A stretch of 52,500 nucleotides of DNA from Chrysomallon squamiferum (GCA_012295275.1 CM022671.1:112501-165000), one strand, 5' to 3'; counted from the stretch's first letter, positions 34,018 to 49,080 are shown. Program-made: numbers and translations. Notes: generated by a model not told the origin, from the sequence alone.

Positions 34018-34090
34018 GTGCGATAAATTAAACTACACAATACCACACTACATTACATTAACTTACATTATACTACAGTACTCTGCAAAA
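34018..34090. repeat. decayed, inverted copy of the adjacent minisatellite
   Basis: Reverse complement reads TATAATGTAAGTTAATGTAA TGTAGTGTGG, resembling the AGTGTAATGTAGTTAGTGTAG core of the array that starts at 34127, but on the opposite strand. Confidence 0.45.
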
Positions 34091-34126
34091 AACTAAACTT
34101 CTGTTAGTGTTTTGTTGCGTACCTTT

Positions 34127-36865
34127 AGTCTAGTTACTGTCTAGTAAATCAGTGTAATATAGTTAGTGTAGTCTAGTTACTCTCTAGTAGATCAGTGTAA
34201 TGTAGTTAGTGTAGTCTAGTTACTCTCTAGTAGATCAGTGTAATGTAGTTAGTGTAGTCTAGTTACTCTCTAGTAGATCAGTGTAATGTAGTTAGCGTAG
34301 TGCTGTTTAAGTAGTCTAGTTAGTGTCTAGTAGATCAGTGTAATGTAGTTAGTGTAGTGCTGTTTAAGTAGTCTAGTTACTCTCTAGTAGATCAGTGTAA
34401 TGTAGTTAGTGTAGTGCTGTTTAAGTAGTCTAGTTACTCTCTAGTAGATCAGTGTAATGTAGTTAGTGTAGTGCTGTTTAAGTAGTCTAGTTACTCTCTA
34501 GTAGATCAGTGTAATGTAGTTAGTGTAGTCTAGTTACTCTCTAGTAGATCAGTGTAATGTAGTTAGTGTAGTCTAGTTACTCTCTAGTAGATCAGTGTAA
34601 TGTAGTTAGTGTAGTGCTGTTTAAGTAGTCTAGTTACTCTCTAGTAGATCAGTGTAATGTAGTTAGTGTAGTCTAGTTACTCTCTAGTAGATCAGTGTAA
34701 TGTAGTTAGTGTAGTGCTGTTTAAGTAGTCTAGTTACTGTCTAGTAGATCAGTGTAATGTAGTTAGTGTAGTGTTGTTTAAGTAGTCTAGTTACTCTCTA
34801 GTAGATCAGTGTAATGTAGTTAGTGTAGTGCTGTTTAAGTAGTCTAGTTGATGTCTAGTAGATCAGTGTAATGTAGTTAGTGTAGTCTTGTTACTGTCTA
34901 GTAGATCAGTGTAATGTAGTTAGTGTAGTGTTGTTTAAGTAGTCTAGTTACTCTCTAGTAGATCAGTGTAATGTAGTTAGTGTAGTGCGGTTTAAGTAGT
35001 CTAGTTGCTGTCTAGTAGATCAGTGTAATGTAGTTAGTGTAGTGCTGTTTAAGTAGTCTAGTTGCTGTCTAGTAGATCAGTGTAATGTAGTTAGTGTAGT
35101 GCTGTTTAAGTAGTCTAGTTGCTGTCTAGTAGATCAGTGTAATGTAGTTAGTGTAATGTTGTTTAAGTAGTCTTGTTACTGTCTAGTAGATCAGTGTAAT
35201 GTAGTTAGTGTAGTCTAGTTACTCTCTAGTAGATCAGTGTAATGTAGTTAGTGTAGTCTAGTTACTCTCTAGTAGATCAGTGTAATGTAGTTAGTGTAGT
35301 GCTGTTTAAGTAGTCTAGTTAGTGTCTAGTAGATCAGTGCAATGCTGTTTAAGTAGTCTAGTTACTCTCTAGTAGATCAGTTTAATGTAGTCAGTGTAGT
35401 CTAGTTACTGTCTAGTAAATCAGTGTAATGTAGTTAGTGTAGTGCTGTTTAAGTAGTCTAGTTACTGTCTAGTAGATCAGTGTAATGTAGTTAGTATAGT
35501 TACTGTCTAGTAGATCAGTGTAATGTAGTTAGTGTAGTGCTGTTTAAGTAGTCTAGTTACTGTCTAGTAGATCAGTGTAATGTAGTTAGTATAGTTACTG
35601 TCTAGTAGATCAGTGTAATGTAGTTAGTGTAGTCTAGTTGCTGTCTAGTAGATCAGTGTAATGTAGTTAGTGTAGTCTAGTTGCTGTCTAGTAGATCAGT
35701 GTAATGTAGTTAGTGTAGTGCTGTATCAGTAGTCTAGTTGCTGTCTAGTAGATCAGTGTAATGTAGTTAGTGTAGTCTAGTTACTGTCTAGTAGATCAGT
35801 GTAATGTAGTTAGTGTAGTCTAGTTACTCTCTAGTAGATCAGTGTAATGTAGTTAGTGTAGTGCTGTTTAAGTAGTCTAGTTACTCTCTGGTAGATCAGT
35901 GTAATGTAGTTAGTGTAGTGCTGTTTAAGTAGTCTAGTTACTGTCTAGTAGATCAGTGTAATGTAGTTAGTGTAGTGCTGTTTAAGTAGTCTAGTTACTC
36001 TCTAGTAGATCAGTGTAATGTAGTTAGTGTAGTCTAGTTACTGTCTAGTAGATCAGTGTAATGTAGTTAGTGTAGTGCTGTTTAAGTAGTCTAGTTACTG
36101 TCTAGTAGATCAGTGTAATGTAGTTAGTGTAGTGCTGTTTAAGTAGTCTAGTTACTGTCTAGTAGATCGGTGTAATGTAGTTAGTGTAGTGCTGTTTAAG
36201 TAGTCTAGTTACTCTCTAGTAGATCAGTGTAATGTAGTTAGTGTAGTCTTGTTACTGTCTAGTAGATCAGTGTAATGTAGTTAGTGTAGTGCTGTTTAAG
36301 TAGTCTAGTTGCTGTCTAGTAGATCAGTGTAATGTAGTTAGTCTAGTTACTGTCTAGTAGATCAGTGTAATGTAGTTAGTGTAGTGCTGTTTAAGTAGTC
36401 TAGTTACTCTCTAGTAGATCAGTGTAATGTAGTTAGTGTAGTCTAGTTACTGTCTAGTAGATCAGTGTAATGTAGTTAGTGTAGTGCTGTTTAAGTAGTC
36501 TAGTTAGTGTCTAGTAGATCAGTGTAATGTAGTTAGTGTAGTGCTGTTTAAGTAGTATAGTTACTCTCTAGTAGATCAGTGTAATGTAGTTAGTGTAGTG
36601 CTATTTAAGTAGTCTAGTTACTCTCTAGTAGATCAGTGTAATGTAGTTAGTGTAGTGCTGTTTCAGTAGTCTAGTTACTCTCTAGTAGATCAGTGTAATG
36701 TAGTTAGTGTAGTGCTGTTTAAGTAGTCTAGTTACTCTCTAGTAGATCAGTGTAATGTAGTTAGTGTAGTCTAGTTACTGTCTAGTAGATCAGTGTAATG
36801 TAGTTCGTGTAGTGCTGTTTAAGTAGTCTAGTTACTGTCTAGTGGATCAGTGTAATGTAGTTAGT
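34127..36865. repeat. 43/57-bp two-monomer minisatellite array
   Basis: Short monomer is CTAGTAGATCAGTGTAATGT + AGTTAGTGTAGTCTAGTTACTCT (43 bp). The long monomer (57 bp) adds GCTGTTTAAGTAGT before CTAGTTACT. A rarer ~37-bp form has ...TTAGTATAGTTACTGT. The forms are intermixed over about 2.7 kb. Confidence 0.95.
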
Positions 36866-37135
36866 CTGCTGCATCACTTATTAATCTAATGCAGTGTGTT
36901 CTAGCGTAACTTAATGTAACTTAGTATCTTATCGCATAGCTAATGTAATCTACATACTTAGTGTGTTATAACGTTGTTTAATGCAATGTGTTTAGTATTT
37001 TGTAGCGTCGTTTAATGTAATGTAGTTAGTGTGTTGTAATGTCATTTAATGTAATGCGGTTAGTGTATTGTCGCTTTCTTTAATGTAATGTATTATGATT
37101 TTTGTAGCATTGTTTAATGTAAAGTAATCTTATAG
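36866..37135. repeat. decayed right edge of the 43/57-bp array
   Basis: Diverged units built on TTTAATGTAATGTRGTTAGTGT continue for about 270 bp beyond the clean array. Confidence 0.7.
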
Positions 37136-38635
<1,500 letters not shown>

Positions 38636-39116
38636 TAATATTGATTTTATATTAATCAAAAGCAGTGAACTCAGGCACACATGTTACCATTTTATATTCT
38701 ACTCGAGTTTTCCATTCACATTTCTACACAAACGAGCAATTTTCTTTTTAAACTATAAAAGGATATGTTAAACAGCTACTGATTATTATTATCACTAATG
38801 TCCATTTATAGTACTTCATTATCATAATTTATTCCGTCATGTTGTAAATGATCAATATTCATTTCTAGCGCATAAAGAAAAGATTTCTGTAAGGATTAAA
38901 ATATTAGACACTTTAATTATACTGTAGATGAATTATTCTTTTCGAAATGTTGGAATAAATAAAGATTTGAAACACGTTTCACAGTTTAATAGATGAACAA
39001 AATTAATAGTTTGAATCATATATATTCTCAAAATATATGTTTAAAATTATTCTTCACTGAAACTGCTTGTTATGAAGAGGTTCTGCTGTATGTCCGCGTT
39101 TCGTATGTTGCTACTG
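38636..39116. other. unique AT-rich spacer, no gene seen
   Basis: No coding signal, repeat or RNA gene recognised. Confidence 0.5.
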
Positions 39117-39125
39117 CGACTCGTG

Positions 39126-39575
39126 ATACTACTGTTACCACTACTGTTACCACTACTATTACCACTGCTATTACCACTGCTATTACCACTGCTATTACCA
39201 CTACTATTACCACTACTGTTACCACTACTATTACCACTGCTATTACCACTGCTATTACCACTGCTATTACCACTGCTATTACCACTACTGTTACCATTGC
39301 TATTACCACTACTATTACCACTACTGTTACCACTACTATTACCACTGCTATTACCACTGCTATTACCACTGCTATTACCACTACTGTTACCACTACTGTT
39401 ACACTACTATTACCACTGCTATTACCACTGCTATTACCACTGCTATTACCACTGCTATTACCACTACTGTTACCACTACTATTACCACTGCTATTACCAC
39501 TGCTATTACCACTACTATTACCACTACTATTACCACTGCTATTACCACTACTATTACCACTACTATTATCACTAC
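39126..39575. repeat. 12-bp minisatellite (TTACCACTRCTR)n
   Basis: About 37 units of ATTACCACTGCT / GTTACCACTACT. The length is a multiple of three, so all frames stay open over long stretches on both strands; these are artefacts. Confidence 0.95.
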
Positions 39576-39659
39576 AGGAATGTGATCTAACATTTTTAAG
39601 CAGCATTTAAGTGAATTAATTTACTGCAATAACTTTTTATTCTTTACAAATGAATTTAT

Positions 39660-39895
39660 GTTGTGCTGTGCTTTCGTAGGTTGTATAAATCCATGTGTAT
39701 TATATAGTTTTCGAAGCTACCTGTGAGTTGTATTTGTGTGAAATTGTATGTATTATAAAACTGTCAGAGGTTTCTGTGAAATCGTATACAAAATACAGCT
39801 GTCAGTTTCTATGTCTCGTATTTGTATGAAATTGTATGCATTATACAAACCGTCATGGCTTTATGTAAGTTATATTTGTGTGAATTAGTGTGTGT
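39660..39895. repeat. decayed ~60-70-bp tandem repeat
   Basis: Recurrent GTATTTGTGTGAAATTGTAT + GYATTATAMAAACYGTCA units, three to four diverged copies. Confidence 0.6.
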
Positions 39896-40394
39896 GGTTT
39901 TTTTTTAATCATTAGAATTTATTACTATATTAATTTTTAAAGAATTATTATGTGTTTTTATTTGTGTATTCCATTTTCGGTATGCAAATTTCAATGTTTT
40001 TATATGTGAGTGCGTAAAAATGTATAAAGATATATGGATATATATGTGTATGTGTCTGGGGTTTTTTGTATTTTTGCGTATGTTTATGTGTGTAGATTTC
40101 AACACTACCGATTTACATAATGTAGAATTTAAAAAAAAAAAATGTTATCATTATTATTATTTTTTTTTTTTTTTGTTTTTTTAGAAATTTACATACTTAA
40201 AAGATATATAGATGTTTTATTATTATTAATGTTTTATTATTTTTGTTGCTTTCGAAATAGGAAATATTTATTCTAATCGGTCTTTTAATTCTTCATTCAT
40301 AATTTTAATATTTCTGGCTATGAAAGCGGTATTAGACAAAAATATTCTGATTGCTTACTACAAGTTTTATATTCCTGATGCTTAGTTTTACAAT

Positions 40395-40640
40395 GTATGC
40401 ATGTGAGTGTATGTATGTATGTGTATGTATGTAAGAATGCATAATCTATATGTATGTATGTATGTATGTACGTGTGTATTTGAATGTTTGTATGTGTGTA
40501 TGTATATACGCATGTGTGTAAATGAATTGATATGTACATGTATATGTATTTTTGTATGTATGTATGCATGCATGTATGTATACGTGTCTGTGGGCCTGTA
40601 TGTGCGGATGTATGTGTGAATGTATGTGTGTGTATGTGTG
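40395..40640. repeat. (GTAT)n-rich microsatellite block
   Basis: TATG/TGTA-rich imperfect tract adjoining the next array. The preceding 39896-40394 is AT-rich with T and A runs and nothing else seen. Confidence 0.85.
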
Positions 40641-40674
40641 TGATGAATAGAGAGAAAGACAGACAAACAGACAT

Positions 40675-43010
40675 ACAGTTGTTATACGTAGTTATACCTG
40701 AGTCACAGATAAACTCACACACAGACACACAGACATACAGTTGTAATACGTAGTTATACCTGAGTCACAGATAAACTCACACACAGACACACAGGCATAC
40801 AGTTGTTATACGTACTTATACCTGAGTCACAGATAAACTCACACACAGACACACAGACATACAGTTGTTATACGTAGTTATACCTGAGTCACAGATAAAC
40901 TCACACACAGACACACAGACATACAGTTGTTATACGTAGTTATACCTGAGTCACAGATAAACTCAGACACAGAAAAACAGACATACAGTTGTTATACGTA
41001 GTTATACCTGAGTCACACATAAACTCACACACAGACACACAGGCATACAGTTGTTATACGTAGTTATACCTGAGTCACAGATAAACTCACACACAGACAC
41101 ACAGGCATACAGTTGTTATACGTAGTTATACCTGAGTCACAGATAAACTCACACACAGACACACAGACATACAGTTGTTATACGTAGTTATACCTGAGTC
41201 ACAGATAAACTGACACACAGACACACAGACATACAGTTGTTATACGTTGTTATACCTGAGTCACAGATAAACTCACAGACATACAGTTGTTATACGTAGT
41301 TATACCTGAGTCACAGATAAACTAACACACAGACACACAGACATACAGTTGTTATACGTAGTTATACCTGAGTCACAGATAAACTCACACACAGACACAC
41401 AGACATACAGTTGTTATACGTAGTTATACCTGAGTCACAGATAAACTCACACACAGACATACAGTTGTTATACGTAGTTATACCTGAGTCACAGATAAAC
41501 TCACACACAGACACACAGACATACAGTTGTTATACGTAGTTATACCTGAGTCACAGATAAACTCACACACAGACATACAGTTGTTATACGTAGTTATACC
41601 TGAGTCACAGATAAACTCAGAGACATACAGTTGTTATACGTAGTTATACCTGAGTCACAGATAAACTCACACACAAACACACAGACATACAGTTGTTATA
41701 CGTAGTTATACCTGAGTCACAGATAAACTCACACACAGACACACAGACATACAGTTGTTATACGTAGTTATACCTGAGTCACAGATAAACTCAGAGACAT
41801 ACAGTTGTTATACGTAGTTATACCTGAGTCACAGATAAACTCACACACAGACACACAGACATACAGTTGTTATACGTAGTTATACCTGAGTCACAGATAA
41901 ACTCACACACAGACATACAGTTGTTATACGTAGTTATACCTGAGTCACAGATAAACTCACAGACATACAGTTGTTATACGTAGTTATAGCTGAGTCACAA
42001 ATAAACTCACACATAGACACACAGACATACAGTTGTTATACGTAGTTATACCTGAGTCACAGATAAACTCACACACAGACACACAGACATACAGTTGTTA
42101 TACGTAGTTATAGCTGAGTCACAAATAAACTCACACATAGACACACAGACATACAGTTGTTATACATAGATATACCTGAATCACAGATAAACTCAGAGAC
42201 ATACAGTTGTTATACGTAGTTATACCTGAGTCACAGATAAACTCACACACAAACACACAGACATACAGTTGTTATACGTAGTTATACCTGAGTCACAGAT
42301 AAACTCACACACAGACACACAGACATACAGTTGTTATACGTAGTTATACCTGAGTCACAGATAAACTCAGAGACATACAGTTGTTATACGTAGTTATACC
42401 TGAGTCACAGATAAACTCACACACAGACACACAGACATACAGTTGTTATACGTAGTTATACCTGAGTCACAGATAAACTCAGAGACATACAGTTGTTATA
42501 CGTAGTTATACCTGAGTCACAGATAAACTCAGAGACATACAGTTGTTATACGTAGTTATACCTGAGTCACAGATAAACTGACACACAGACACACAGACAT
42601 ACAGTTGTTATACGTAGTTATACCTGAGTCACAGATAAACTCAGAGACATACAGTTGTTATACGTAGTTATACCTGAGTCACAGATAAACTCAGAGACAT
42701 ACAGTTGTTATACGTAGTTATACCTGAGTCACAGATAAACTCAGAGACATACAGTTGTTATACGTAGTTATACCTGAGTCACAGATAAACTCACACAGAC
42801 ACACAGACATACAGTTGTTATACGTAGTTATACCTGAGTCACAGATAAACTCAGAGACATACAGTTGTTATACGTAGTTATACCTGAGTCACAGATAAAC
42901 TCACACACAGACATACAGTTGTTATACGTAGTTATACCTGAGTCACAGATAAACTCACACACAGACATACAGTTGTTATACGTAGTTATACCTGAGTCAC
43001 AGATAAACTC
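40675..43010. repeat. 62/54/50-bp minisatellite array
   Basis: The constant part is ACAGTTGTTATACGTAGTTA + TACCTGAGTCACAGATAAAC. The tail varies: TCACACACAGACACACAGACAT (62 bp), TCACACACAGACAT (54) or TCAGAGACAT (50). About 40 monomers, with 62-bp forms on the left and shorter forms enriched towards the right. Confidence 0.95.
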
Positions 43011-44640
43011 AGACAGCTATGACCGTCAGAGATACGCTAAGCAGAGACTGAAATATTCAGATTTATTTATTTATTTATTTATATTTGTTTTATTATTTTT
43101 TATTGATCAGTAGAATAATATTTGAGCTGCGACATTACTGCAGGGAACTGCAGGGAACTGCCAGGGAACTGCAGAGAACTGCAGTTAACATCTGAGTTGT
43201 TCTGGGTGAGTGAGCGGGCGACACGGCGAGTAGAACACGTCAGACCTTGTTCTGTTTTGTAACACGAAATTTAAAATGAATTTCTTTCTCTCTCATTCCG
43301 TGGGAACTTTAGTTATTGCGGTGTGCATTTTTAGTACCTCTTACCTTTACTTATTTCTTTCCCCCACCCCTCTTTCAGTATAGATAGATATTAAAGTTCT
43401 TTGACCTAGCTTTACAATATGTTAACAGTGAAGTAACTATACACGAGTTTAATGCTTTGACCTACATCTAGCACAGCCATAGCAACACTACGTATAATTT
43501 CAATAGAGTTTCAGTTTTTTGTTGCTAGTTTTTTTCTTTCAAGGCAATGAACCGCATGGTTTATATTATGTCTTTGTTACAGCTGTCTGGATAAACATGT
43601 TTCCTATTCATCAAGCTTTTTCTACTAACATACGTAGTTATTAGAATATGTTGTCGGCCATTTTGGTTTCTTGCTAATAATGATGTTGTTTTAGAGAATA
43701 AACATGTAACTCTTGTGATCCAAGCACAGTCTCTTGATACAGCTTTTATCTGACAGCCCAGTACACCGCCTCGATGTGATAAACATCTACATTTTATTTT
43801 TATTTAACTAAGATGGGTGAGTCATAATGATAATGTATATAAGATAAATTTTATATATTTTTTACTGATATAAAAAAAGTTCTATTGACCAAAATATGAT
43901 AATACATCAATAACGAAAACACGATATACCGTGTTATATTTATAATAAAGAGGTTATTATTGTTCGACCTTGTTAAGATAAACAGTTTCTGCAGTTTGAT
44001 TTGATTTTCATTTTAATAAAGTTGATGAGGTTTTAATAAAATTTTACGTGTGATAAAAAAAATGTTTTATACTTTTAACTGACGTAACAAAAGTTTCATT
44101 CACTAAGAGATGTAAATACGTCTTGGGTTAAACTTCACTAACAGCGTCTGAATTAAATTCTATTTACATTCAGGCCTCTGTCTACGTGCTCAGAGGAGAC
44201 ACATGCACGTGCTGATTTCATCTCTTGCATTATGTATTCCATCATATTGCAATTTAAGTGCTAGACGTAGAGAATTAACATAATTTTATTAATATATGCG
44301 AAATTAACGTGTTTGATGTTCACTTTGCAGACAGATGTATACATTAAAAAATGATTATATCCACTGTGCTTAAATTAATAAAATTATGTTAGTAAACTAG
44401 TTTCGTTTTAACAGAAATTCCATTTAGCTTCATCTTAACACGCATATATTGTAAAAGTTTACAAACCACACTTTGACAAAGTTTCTTAAAATGTGTTATG
44501 TAGCTTCGTTTCTTGATATTTCAGGTTTTCTCTGAAGGTTTATATTCAATTGTTACCCCTCTTTTCTAAGACACAGGGCCATTTTCACACAATTTAATAC
44601 GTATGCTATGATGTATTTTTAATTTGTTTTCAAAATTTCA
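43011..44640. other. spacer with short CTGCAGGGAA repeat, no gene seen
   Basis: 43138-43188 holds five imperfect GGAACTGCAG units. 43195-43260 is locally GC-rich with a GGGTGAGTGAG donor-like site, but no start codon or reading frame fits. The rest is AT-rich and unremarkable. Confidence 0.45.
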
Positions 44641-44839
44641 GTAAAAGACGTTTTAGTTACATGTTTAAACAGTTTTAATATATGTTTGAATAAGTTATAC
44701 TGCAGACAGGTTTTCCACAAATGCTTATATTCAGACGTGTTTCCACAAAACAAATACTGGGACGTATTTTCACAAAACGTATTCTTAATTTGTCTACCCA
44801 CTAGCAGAGTTTACTGAGATGTCTTTCCACAGATACAAT
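44641..44839. repeat. decayed left edge of the 28-bp array
   Basis: Diverged motifs such as ACTGGGACGTATTTTCACAA and GTTTTCCACAAATGCTTATA precede the clean array and match its spacing loosely. Confidence 0.5.
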
Positions 44840-45680
44840 GGAACGTACTTTACAACCACACACACTGGAACGTAGTTTTACAACCACAAACACTGGAACG
44901 TAGTTTTACAACCACACACACTGGAACGTAGTTTTACAACCACAGACATTGGAACGTAGTTTTACAACCACATACATTGGAACGTAGTTTTACAACCACA
45001 CACACTGGAACGTAGTTTTACAACCACAAACACTGGAACGTAGTTTTACAACCACATACATTGGAACGTAGTTTTACAACCACACACACTGGAACGTAGT
45101 TTTACAACCACACACACTGGAACGTAGTTTTACAACCACAAACACTGGAACGTAGTTTTACAACCACAAACACTGGAACGTAGTTTTACAACCACACACA
45201 CTGGAACGTAGTTTTACAACCACAGACATTGGAACGTAGTTTTACAACCACACACACTGGAACGTAGTTTTACAACCACACACACTGGAACGTAGTTTTA
45301 CAACCACACACACTGGAACGTAGTTTTACAACCACAAACACTGGAACGTAGTTTTACAACCACAAACACTGGAACGTAGTTTTACAACCACAAACACTGG
45401 AACGTAATTTTACAACCACATACATTGGAACGTAGTTTTACAACCACACACACTGGAACGTAGTTTTACAACCACATACACTGGAACGTAGTTTTACAAC
45501 CACATACATTGGAACGTAGTTTTACAACCACACACACTGGAACGTAGTTTTACAACCACACACATTGGAACGTAGTTTTACAACCTCACACACTGGAACG
45601 CAGTTTTACAACAACATACATTGGAACGTAGTTTTACAACAACATACATTGGAACGCAGTTTTACAACAACATATACTGG
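44840..45680. repeat. 28-bp minisatellite, about 30 copies
   Basis: GGAACGTAGTTTTACAACCA + CACACACT, with CAAACACT, CATACATT and CAGACATT tail variants. Copies become more divergent at the right end. Confidence 0.95.
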
Positions 45681-46150
45681 GACCTACGTCCACAAAAAGT
45701 ATCCTTCTTCACATTTTCGATGCAGTGCTATTTTTGTTAAAGTTTTGCTTTAGTTACCATGTAATGTGATGTTTTTAGGTATTGTTTTATATGAAGTGTG
45801 CACTGGTTTCCTAAAATTAGATAGGTTTTCCACAAAGGCTTATGCTGGAACGTATTTTAAGAAATATGGAAAGTGGAACGTTTTTTTATAAATATTATAC
45901 TGGGACGTACTTTTACAGAAAAAAAAACATTTTCTTAAAACCTTTGCTAAAGTTATATGTGCTTAGCGATGTATTCTGCAAGCAATTTTAATACGAAGCC
46001 TTATAACAATGTTGCATGCACTTTTAGTATGTTCCGCCTGGATACACGTTCACATAACACATACAGAGTGACGCATTTTCACAAAGAGAAATTCAGAGTT
46101 AAATGTACCATACATCGGTATCGTGGTTACAGGTCTCACGCTATGGCGTT
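45681..46150. repeat. decayed right edge of the 28-bp array
   Basis: Motifs such as GCTGGAACGTATTTTAAGAA (45844) and ACTGGGACGTACTTTTACAG (45900) recur in otherwise unique sequence. Confidence 0.5.
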
Positions 46151-47924
46151 TTTTCTAAATAGAAGGTTGTTAGGGTAGACACTTGGTGTTACAGAAAATT
46201 AGTCGTGCGTGCCTTGGCCAAACAATTCTGATCCAAGCAGGTTTTTACCGGTTTTATCTAGTTTCTAATATTGTATTTTTACACCATTGTAGTCTCGTAT
46301 CCTGAACATAGATATATTTTTTTCCTTTTTTGTTAAAAAGAAAAAAGAGAGACATACTTGCGTTTGTTTTATGTGATGTTTATATATAGTACATTTAGTA
46401 CATGTAGTAGATACAGGCAACGCGGTAAAAGTGAAGTATATTGGTATTCGTTGTAAACTTTGGTGTATGTATATACTCGTTGTAAATTCACTTTTTATAA
46501 ATCAGACACTGTATGTGTGTGCGTGTGTGTGTGTGTGTGCCCATATTTGTTATAAATGAGATGTATGTAGATAATGTTGCATATACGATGTATACAGGTG
46601 TACGCTGATGTGTTGTAACGTATATATTGTAACCCTTTATACAGGTGTATGTCGTGAATGGTTACGTACATAGGTATATATTTTTTCATTTTTTCACGCA
46701 TTTATTAACACCTTTTTCTCTTGGACATGGCGATGTGTGACAAAAAGAACAAACATTTCATTGCTGGCAATAATTGCTAACGTGAGACACTAGTGACCCT
46801 ATAAAGTCACGTTTTTTTTCTTCTTCTTAAAACAGAATCACAATAACAATCCGATCTGTGCCTTGATAATGAAAGAAATTGAATACTTCAAAATAATCTG
46901 CGCATAGAAAAAGAGATACTGATGGCAGATACGGATCCGAAATTTCACGATATATATCAAGATTAAATGAGATTCATTACACAGAAGACAAAAGCTACGC
47001 ACTGCATGGGCTGTTACAAGATTTCAATCGGGGATGAATATAAATTTCAAGGTGAAATAATCTTCACTGTAATGATAGAGTACAAAACAGCAGTCCTATT
47101 TCACCCTTCAAAACCAGTCCAAAAATAACTTTACAGTGTATTTCTCAGATTTCACGTGTGGTACGTACATAACATGGCGCACTATGTCTGAGTAGTTGAT
47201 GTACATATCTTGATACATTGTGCGTTGAAGAGGTAGTGTGTCTGTGTGTGAGTGTATGTGTGTGTATGTATGTGTGTAGCGATGTGTTTGAGTGTATGTG
47301 TGTGTATGTCTGTGTATAAGTATATGTATGTGTGTGTGTATGTGTGAGTGTATGTGTGAGTGTATGTGTGTGTGTATGTCTGTGTGTGAGTATATATGTG
47401 TGTAGATATGCGTGTGTGTGTATGTATGTGAGTATAATACAATATAATGTTTGTATAATACTATATTATAATATTTTAATAATACTATGCAATATTTATA
47501 TAAAACCATATTATATTTGTATAATACTGTATTATAATATTTATATAATATTATGCAATATTTTATATTATTGAATAATATTTGTATAATACTATATATA
47601 CATTAGTGTAGTTATTATGTATGGTGAATGATGCAGATGGTGCATGTTTATATAACATATGCTGTTTATTTTGCATATAATGCGAACATGTGTAGTAATA
47701 TGTAAATATTGTTCAAAATAATACATACAGGTATTATACGCCTATATACCATGTGTTGTAAATATACCGAAAACATGAAGAAGATGAATATACTGCGGAT
47801 ACGTTACAATAAATGTGAAATAATAACGTTCAGCTGTAAATATGAAATGTTAACGTATAACAATAATAGATGTGAAATATTATTTTTTTGCGTACAAAAA
47901 TCGTAAATGTGAATTAGTTAGGTA
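46151..47924. repeat. mixed spacer: TG tracts and decayed AT-rich tandem repeats
   Basis: Contains a (TG)n near 46514-46540, a GTGTATGTGTGA-type tract (47236-47430), diverged ATAATACTATATTATAATAT units (47440-47600), and diverged ATGTGAAATAATAACGT units (47810-47920) leading into the 60-bp array. No gene seen. Confidence 0.6.
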
Positions 47925-48467
47925 CATACATCAACAGTAGGTTTTCAGAATCAACGCACAACAATAGTGAGTCTGAAATAATAACGTACATCAACAGTAG
48001 GTTTTCAGAATCAACGCACAACAATAGTGAGTCTGAAATAATAACGTACATCAACAGTAGGTTTTCAGAATCAACGCACAACAATAGTGAGTCTGAAATA
48101 ATAACGTACATCAACAGTAGGTTTTCAGAATCAACGCACAACAATAGTGACTCTGAAATAATAACGTACATCAACAGTTTTTCAGATTCAACGCACAACA
48201 ATAGTGAGTCTGAAATAATAACGTACATCAACAGTAGGTTTTCAGAATCAACGCACAACAATAGTGAGTCTGAAATAATAACGTACATCAACAGTAGGTT
48301 TTCAGAATCAACGCACAACAATAGTGAGTCTGAAATAATAACGTACATCAACAGTAGGTTTTCAGAATCAACGCACAACAATAGTGAGTCTGAAATAATA
48401 ACGTACATCAACAGTAGGTTTTCAGAATCAACGCACAACAATAGTGAGTCTGAAATAATAACGTACA
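47925..48467. repeat. 60-bp minisatellite, nine copies
   Basis: AACGTACATCAACAGTAGGT + TTTCAGAATCAACGCACAAC + AATAGTGAGTCTGAAATAAT, nearly identical; one unit lacks three bases. The minus strand stays open for 185 codons only because the unit is 20 codons long. Confidence 0.95.
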
Positions 48468-49080
48468 GCAAGAGAAGACGTTTAATATTAACTACAACAA
48501 TCGTAAAATATAAAATACTAACAGAGTAATGACAAATGTAAATGTGAAATATTAACTTACAAGATAGTGCGTTTATTTTATTTATCGTTTTCTAATGTAC
48601 ATGATAGTATATCGTTTTCTAGAGGGAATTTTGAAAATGTAAAGTATTGTGAAGTGTAATACTATATAATATATGTGTAATACTGTATTTAATATTTGTA
48701 TAATACTGTATTATGATATTTACATAATATTATGCAATATGTGTATTATATTATATAATATTTATATAATATTATGCAATATTTGTATAATACTATAAAA
48801 TATCTGTATAAAATAATATAATATTTGTATAATACTGTATTAGAATATCAATATAATATGCAATATTTGTATAATACTATGTAATATTTGTTTAATGCTA
48901 TAAAAAATCTGTATAATACAATATAATATTTGAATAATACAGTATTATAATATAGAAGAAGAAGGAGAAGGAAAAGAAGAAAAAATGACAGCAGCAACAA
49001 CAACAATAATAAAAATAACAACAACAAAAGATATCAAAATATTAAGAAAGAATATAAGGTTGCAAAAATATTTGATATAA
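48468..49080. repeat. decayed ATAATATTTGTATAATACTR repeats
   Basis: Diverged 25-35-bp units from about 48650 to 48955, followed by AAG and AAC runs. No gene seen. Confidence 0.6.

Noticed and set aside
38993-39610. Long frames of ITTA/LLLP repeats on both strands
   Set aside because: Artefact of the 12-bp minisatellite; not a collagen- or silk-like protein.
40675-43010. CRISPR-like array
   Set aside because: Variable tails are length variants of the same CA-rich text, not unique spacers; the setting is an animal genome with no cas genes.
44840-45680. 28-bp array as CRISPR
   Set aside because: Repeats are contiguous with no spacers.
47914-48471. 185-codon minus-strand frame with 20-residue repeat
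   Set aside because: The 60-bp monomer is frame-neutral. No start context or signal peptide was seen, and the flanks are decayed repeats.
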